From positions 620,001-684,000 of the forward strand of contig NJPS01000012.1 in NCBI GenBank assembly GCA_002946415.1: 64,000 nt of DNA, in the 5' to 3' direction. Under the pieces are notes generated by a model that saw only the letters and a program-made list of their open reading frames with translations, was not told where the DNA came from and made no database searches. This stretch comes from Rutstroemia sp. NJR-2017a BVV2 (taxonomy: Eukaryota; Ascomycota; Leotiomycetes; Helotiales; Rutstroemiaceae). Shown piece after piece: positions 60,095-64,000 of this stretch. Position numbers and translations under genes: made by a program. How positions within the stretch are numbered: the first letter of the stretch is position 1; the number at the start of each line of letters is the position of its first letter.

Positions 60095-61873
60095 TCACAA
60101 ATTCGTGTTAACTTTGCTCTCCGCAAGTGAAAAGACATCAACCCACCCCTCACCACTCGGCTTCCTTTTCCCACCATCATAAAACCTATTCAAGTAAATC
60201 TCAGCCTCTCGTCCCCATGCCAAGAGTTGGTCCTCCGATCCCCAGTCTCCCATGGCCATTAGACCAATTGGGATTTTCCCCTCGCCCGCCGTCTTGACAG
60301 GATCGACATATCCAACTGGAACGCTGATTGCAGGATTTCCACAGAAGTTAGCAATCCATACATATTCCATACTGCGGAATGTGCCATCTCCATCCTCGCA
60401 GCCATATTTTAGGTCTTCTTCCGATTTGATATCCCACCCTGGCATCGGGCTGGTCGGGGTAACTATAACCATATTCGGATACTTCTCGTACAAGTATGCA
60501 AGATGTTGCATGAGGATATTTCGCATTTGTTGAGCTAAGCGATAGTCCAGAGCAGAGGTCTGGTTTCCGACGACAGAAAAAATAACCTTGTTGGCGGCAT
60601 TGAGTTCCGAAAGCCAAGAAGTAGATGTGAAAGGCTGATTTGGAGCACGTTGCGAGCGGGCACGAATGGTTAACTCGGTGAGAACAGTCAATGCGTGCGC
60701 TTTTTGGCCTTCAGCGAGGTAGGGTATTTCAATGTCTACAATGTCGTAGCCCAGGTTGTTCTGATAGTAATCTACAGCCTTTTGACAGACGTCAACAACC
60801 GACTTATCGGAGCGTGCGAACCATGGCTTATAGATACCCATAACCTTTGAGTGCGAAGCGGGAGTGGTGCTTGGAGGTGCGAAATGTGCGCAGATAGGGT
60901 CCGATGGGTTTGGTCGTGCAAGAACTCTATACATAGCTTCAAGGTCCATCATTGTAGCTGCCAAAGGTCCAGTGCATGTAATGGTGCTCTCTGTATCTTC
61001 CAGTCGTCCATGTGTTGGTTTTAAGCCGTATATACCGCAGAATGCAGCCGGAATACGTATGCTCCCACCGCCATCAGCACCAAATGCAAAGGGTATCAGG
61101 CCTGCTGCTACGGCATAAGCTGAGCCAGACGAAGAGCCGCCTGGATAGTAATTTCTGTTATGAGGATTTCTTGGCGTTCCCCAGTTGGGATTGAGGCCTG
61201 TAGTGTCCGTACCATATTCATGCATGTTTGTTTTGCCAAGGATGATAGCGCCAGATTTTTCGAGCTTTTCCACTGGCCACGCAGTGGTTTCGGATATGGG
61301 GAACAGGATGTCATTTGCGACTCTTCCATTCGTGCTTCGGTATCCGGCCATAACTGAAGAATCTTTTATAGCTGTCGGGACCCCATCGAGTAGTCCAAGT
61401 GGTCCACCGGCTGCATAACGGGCTGTTGACTCTTTCGCTGCTGCAAGGACGGAGTCCACGTTGGTTGCAACGAAAGAGACGGAGTGGGGAGATGGAGAAG
61501 TGATATCTCGACGAATGAGAGGCAGTAGAGACTCGCATACTGCAAGTGGGGTAAGCTCCCCAGAAAGATACTTGGAGTGATAATCTGCGACGGTATGATA
61601 TCGGCCTAGGGCATCCTTTGGGAGATCTTGGAAGGATGATGGGTCGAGGTTAGGTATGTATTGTGAATCAGCTTGGCGTGTAAGCGAAATGACAGTAGGC
61701 TGAGATGAGGTTAGACGCCAAGTTGGTAACTGGGTTTGGGCTCTGTGACAAGGATCACTTACATCCCATCTTTCCTTGGCGTTGCCCAGGTTAAGTTCTC
61801 TCAAGCCGGAAAACCCTGAATCATTGTAGATAAATTTTTGAATGAACCAAACCTTTGGCACGCTGATGCTCAT
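60095..61873 (-). CDS. Amidase-signature family hydrolase
   Basis: Two exons on the minus strand, 61873-61763 (37 codons) and 61699-60095, with a 63-nt intron (donor GTAAGT, branch TCTAAC); 571 residues. The Ser-cisSer-Lys triad is present: Lys149 in VPTAIKDSS, the Gly/Ser loop GGSSSGSA at 224-231 with the bridging Ser, and the nucleophile Ser near 250 in GGGSIRIPA. The C-terminal half has NFCGNPAISVPVGY and PIGLMAMG, the usual final barrel motifs. There is no signal peptide, so the enzyme is probably intracellular. The N-terminal extension (LGRYHTVADYHSKYLSGELTPLAVCE) is typical of fungal amidases that act on small amides, but the substrate is unknown. The intron length is divisible by three and lacks an in-frame stop, so unspliced message would add 21 residues. 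The gene converges on GH43 with a 49-base gap. Confidence 0.93.
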   Translation of the reverse strand: MSISVPKVWFIQKFIYNDSGFSGLRELNLGNAKERWDVSDPCHRAQTQLPTWRLTSSQPTVISLTRQADSQYIPNLDPSSFQDLPKDALGRYHTVADYHSKYLSGELTPLAVCESLLPLIRRDITSPSPHSVSFVATNVDSVLAAAKESTARYAAGGPLGLLDGVPTAIKDSSVMAGYRSTNGRVANDILFPISETTAWPVEKLEKSGAIILGKTNMHEYGTDTTGLNPNWGTPRNPHNRNYYPGGSSSGSAYAVAAGLIPFAFGADGGGSIRIPAAFCGIYGLKPTHGRLEDTESTITCTGPLAATMMDLEAMYRVLARPNPSDPICAHFAPPSTTPASHSKVMGIYKPWFARSDKSVVDVCQKAVDYYQNNLGYDIVDIEIPYLAEGQKAHALTVLTELTIRARSQRAPNQPFTSTSWLSELNAANKVIFSVVGNQTSALDYRLAQQMRNILMQHLAYLYEKYPNMVIVTPTSPMPGWDIKSEEDLKYGCEDGDGTFRSMEYVWIANFCGNPAISVPVGYVDPVKTAGEGKIPIGLMAMGDWGSEDQLLAWGREAEIYLNRFYDGGKRKPSGEGWVDVFSLAESKVNTNL

Positions 61874-63383
61874 TGATCAGTAATTTTGAAAGCTTTAAGA
61901 AAGATGGTCCTATAACTCACAGCCACCCCGCAAAAACTAGAGGCGTACCTCTCAGAATTAGGTTGGATGGATCCGGCATTCGAAATGGAAGTTTGGGTCC
62001 TTCCACGGCCTTTGGATAGGCGACGAAGGATTCGGTCGATGACTTCCTATGACCTGCCGATGCGGGCATACTAAGTGTTATAACCGGGGTTATAACCGGG
62101 AAGTGTGGCTACAAAGAAAGTGGAAAAGGAAAAGTTCAATGAGAATTGATCCAAATCCTCTCAAGATATGCGAGAAGAAAATGGTACAACGACGGTGGTG
62201 ATTACACCGGCTTCCGAGTCGCTAGATAATCGATGACTGCAGCAATCCACTGTTGTCTTGCCTTGGAATATATGGCAATTGCGGTTGCTATGACTTAGTA
62301 TATTTACTTGTAGTTGTAGTAAATAATATTCTGAGGAGACCTTTTTGCACAAGACATCACCGTAGCTCAAGAAATTCCACTAAGGGGGGCACAGCACCTG
62401 CCGCCAATCATATATTCGCGAATATACCCATCAAAATATATAACTGTTATACACTATTCTGAATTAGTAGCTAACAATCTTACAATCCCAGTCCCTCCCG
62501 TTGAGGGCCAGGAATTCGCCGGGTTGGGGCACCCATAGGTAGGTTATGATGACTAATGGGTACCCGGTGAGTCAGTTGAAGGCTACTATCCCCTCCTATG
62601 AATAAAGGTTAAATTTTTGATGGCAAGAGGAACATAAATTTAACCTTTATTCATAGGATTATTCATAGGAGGGAATAATACTTTCATTATATATTAGCTG
62701 TCACGGGCCCTTTTATAGCATATACCACCCCTGCTTAGGTAGATGGGTAGGTTGGACAGCTCGAAAACCCACCTATAGGTACCCGTAGATAGATAGATCA
62801 AAGGGGTATAATCACTAACCCATGGGTACTTATTTCGCAGCCTACTGTTGAGTACTGGCTGGAAAACTTACCGGAACTATTGATATATTCATGTGAAATG
62901 ACCTAATGACTATGTACGCTCAGATTTGATCTACCTTACCACAGATCGCGGGAGTCGTTCAGGGTACTAGTGAGAACCATTATTTCAAGTAGTCTTCAAT
63001 AATACCCAGGTTAATACATATATTTCAGCGATCTATTCCCGGAAGCTGCATTCCAATCCTTTATTCATTTTCTTCCATCTCATCAGCTGTCAGTAATCAC
63101 GGTCAATTTCACGGTCAATCTCCTTGATTAGCAGTCAGTATGTTCATAGTCAGTCTTGTCGAGCAACGAAGGCGACGCGACCGTGCAGGAAGCTTTATCA
63201 ACCTTGGTCATCTATATGATGCTGGCATCATAGCTGCTAAACAGTCAAAAGTACACATTCGCATAGCTTTCTTTGCCGGAATCTCTATGTCTGAACCAGA
63301 TTTCCTGTGAGATCACCTTTCCAAGCTCAAACCCTCGCACTTCCCGCCTAGCTCTGAAGTACTAACTTTGCATAAATTTGCAG
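61874..63383. other. 1.5-kb intergenic region with hairpin-rich repeat
   Basis: It carries the amidase promoter side and then, at about 62530-62840, a cluster of inverted and direct repeats described separately. A tandem GGTTATAACCGGG duplication lies near 62078-62100. The final 40 bases are a convincing intron 3' end (TACTAACT branch, TTTGCAG at 63377-63383). No intact upstream exon was found for it. Confidence 0.6.
62529..62836. repeat. Hairpin-rich, MITE-like repeat cluster
   Basis: A perfect 22-bp inverted repeat (arms 62595-62616 and 62636-62657, 19-base loop) forms the core. The outer 15 bases of the left arm are matched again in inverted form at 62659-62673. The core is flanked by imperfect direct copies of a GGT(A/T)...ACTAA...GGGTAC block (62539-62567 and 62809-62836) and by imperfect inverted copies of ACCCATAGGTAGGTT (62530-62544 and near 62767-62783). 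There is no ORF inside. This organisation resembles a small non-autonomous inverted-repeat element or its remains. Confidence 0.6.
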
Positions 63384-63906
63384 TTCCGGGGTTGACCCTA
63401 TCGTAACATGTTCGCGACAGCAATTCGACATGGTAAGGTCTTTCGGCGCGACCGCCGTTTTCGACTACACATCCCCCTCTGTAGGTAGCGATATAAGCGC
63501 ATATACCAATGGACGACTCCGTTACGCACTTGACTGCATCACTGACCAAGCTTCTGCCGAATGCTGCTACAATGCTATGGGACGTACTGGTTGCTCCTAT
63601 ACATCTCTGGAAGTATGTCCAGCTGAATTGCGACCAAGAGAAGGGGTGAAATACGATTTTTTCTTGGCTCTTGAAGGGTTTGGAAAGGATTTGAAGCTTG
63701 GCGGAGAGTATGCACGCACTGGTTCCACGGACAAGAAAGCGCTCGCTATCACGCTTTTCAGAATGATGCAAAAGCTACTCGATGAAAGTATATTGAAAAC
63801 ACACCCGACTGAGATAATTGGTGAAGGATTTGACAAGATTTTGGAAGGATTGGAAATTTTGAAAAAAGGCGAAGTGAGAGGTAAAAAGCTTGTTGTAATA
63901 ATTTGA
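63384..63906 (+). pseudogene. Truncated trans-enoyl reductase-like MDR fragment
   Basis: The terminal exon of a medium-chain dehydrogenase/reductase: SGVDPIVTCSRQQFDMVRSFGATAVFDYTSPSVG, then RLRYALDCITDQASAECCYNAMGR (NADPH-side Rossmann strands) and a C-terminal half ending LKKGEVRGKKLVVII and TGA. The pattern, including YALDCITD and the KG(E/K)VRGKKLVV end, fits ToxD/LovC-type trans-acting enoyl reductases, which work with polyketide synthases. Only the C-terminal 170 residues or so are present. The acceptor before 63384 is good, but the upstream 500 bases encode neither the GroES-like N-terminus nor the GGSTATGT-type nucleotide-binding loop. It is therefore a fragment, unless a very distant first exon exists. 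A hairpin-rich repeat lies upstream. Confidence 0.72.
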
Positions 63907-64000
63907 TTTGATTTTGTAAATAATTGCAGAAGTTGCCATTACCCATGATCTTGATTGGCTGGGTGACTACAGGGGGGACTGTTCCTCATACAGTATTGCT

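Noticed and set aside
60252..60533. Plus-strand ORF opposite the amidase
   Set aside because: Shadow of the amidase coding frame; the amidase triad and motifs lie on the minus strand.

Overview
The window is nuclear DNA of a filamentous ascomycete. Genes are interrupted by short GT-AG introns (47-95 bases in most genes) with CTAAC/CTGAC-like branch points. Single-copy eukaryotic housekeeping genes alternate on both strands with fungal-specific families: Zn2Cys6 regulators, CBM1-bearing secreted glycosidases, and a NACHT-ankyrin NLR. The gene set would suit a plant-associated Leotiomycete (Helotiales/Sclerotiniaceae-like), but that placement is inference. All exon structures were spliced by hand from the sequence. 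For the intact genes the exon lengths sum to whole codons and the reading frame stays open.

Layout. 0-2 kb: 5' part of an RBM25/Snu71-type U1 snRNP splicing factor (minus), divergent from mitochondrial ribosomal protein bS21m (plus). 2-14 kb: gene-poor, holding one intact Zn2Cys6 transcription factor (5.65-7.9 kb) and a 6-kb stretch without a convincing gene. 14-28 kb: housekeeping block with ADA2 (minus), a YPK1-type AGC kinase, glucose-6-phosphate isomerase, a type I membrane protein and class 2 dihydroorotate dehydrogenase. 28.6-37.7 kb: an Arg/Ser/Tyr-rich orphan, a small two-exon gene broken by two in-frame TAG codons, and a long NACHT-ankyrin NLR broken by at least five frame disruptions and one TAG. 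38-48 kb: CoA-binding-domain protein, Cdc4-type myosin light chain, STEEP1/UPF0428 protein, M3 metallopeptidase (saccharolysin) and an MFS transporter. 48-53 kb: an uncertain minus-strand gene, an intron-containing tRNA-Ser(GCU) and a gene-poor stretch.

53-62 kb is the accessory region of most functional interest. A second Zn2Cys6 regulator is followed by a divergent pair of secreted hemicellulases: a GH54 alpha-L-arabinofuranosidase carrying a C-terminal CBM1, and a GH43 enzyme carrying an N-terminal CBM1. They share a 0.93-kb promoter region with a TATA box on each side and a GGCTAA (XlnR/Xyr1-type) hexamer overlapping a CCGGGG (CreA-type) hexamer. An amidase-signature enzyme converges on the GH43 gene with a 49-base gap. 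The two glycosidases plausibly act together on arabinoxylan. The window ends with a hairpin-rich repeat and an N-terminally truncated trans-enoyl-reductase-like fragment, possibly a relic of a secondary-metabolite locus.

The best leads are the two adjacent decayed genes whose in-frame stops are all TAG, the unusual GH54-CBM1 architecture with its divergent GH43 partner, and the hairpin next to the reductase fragment.
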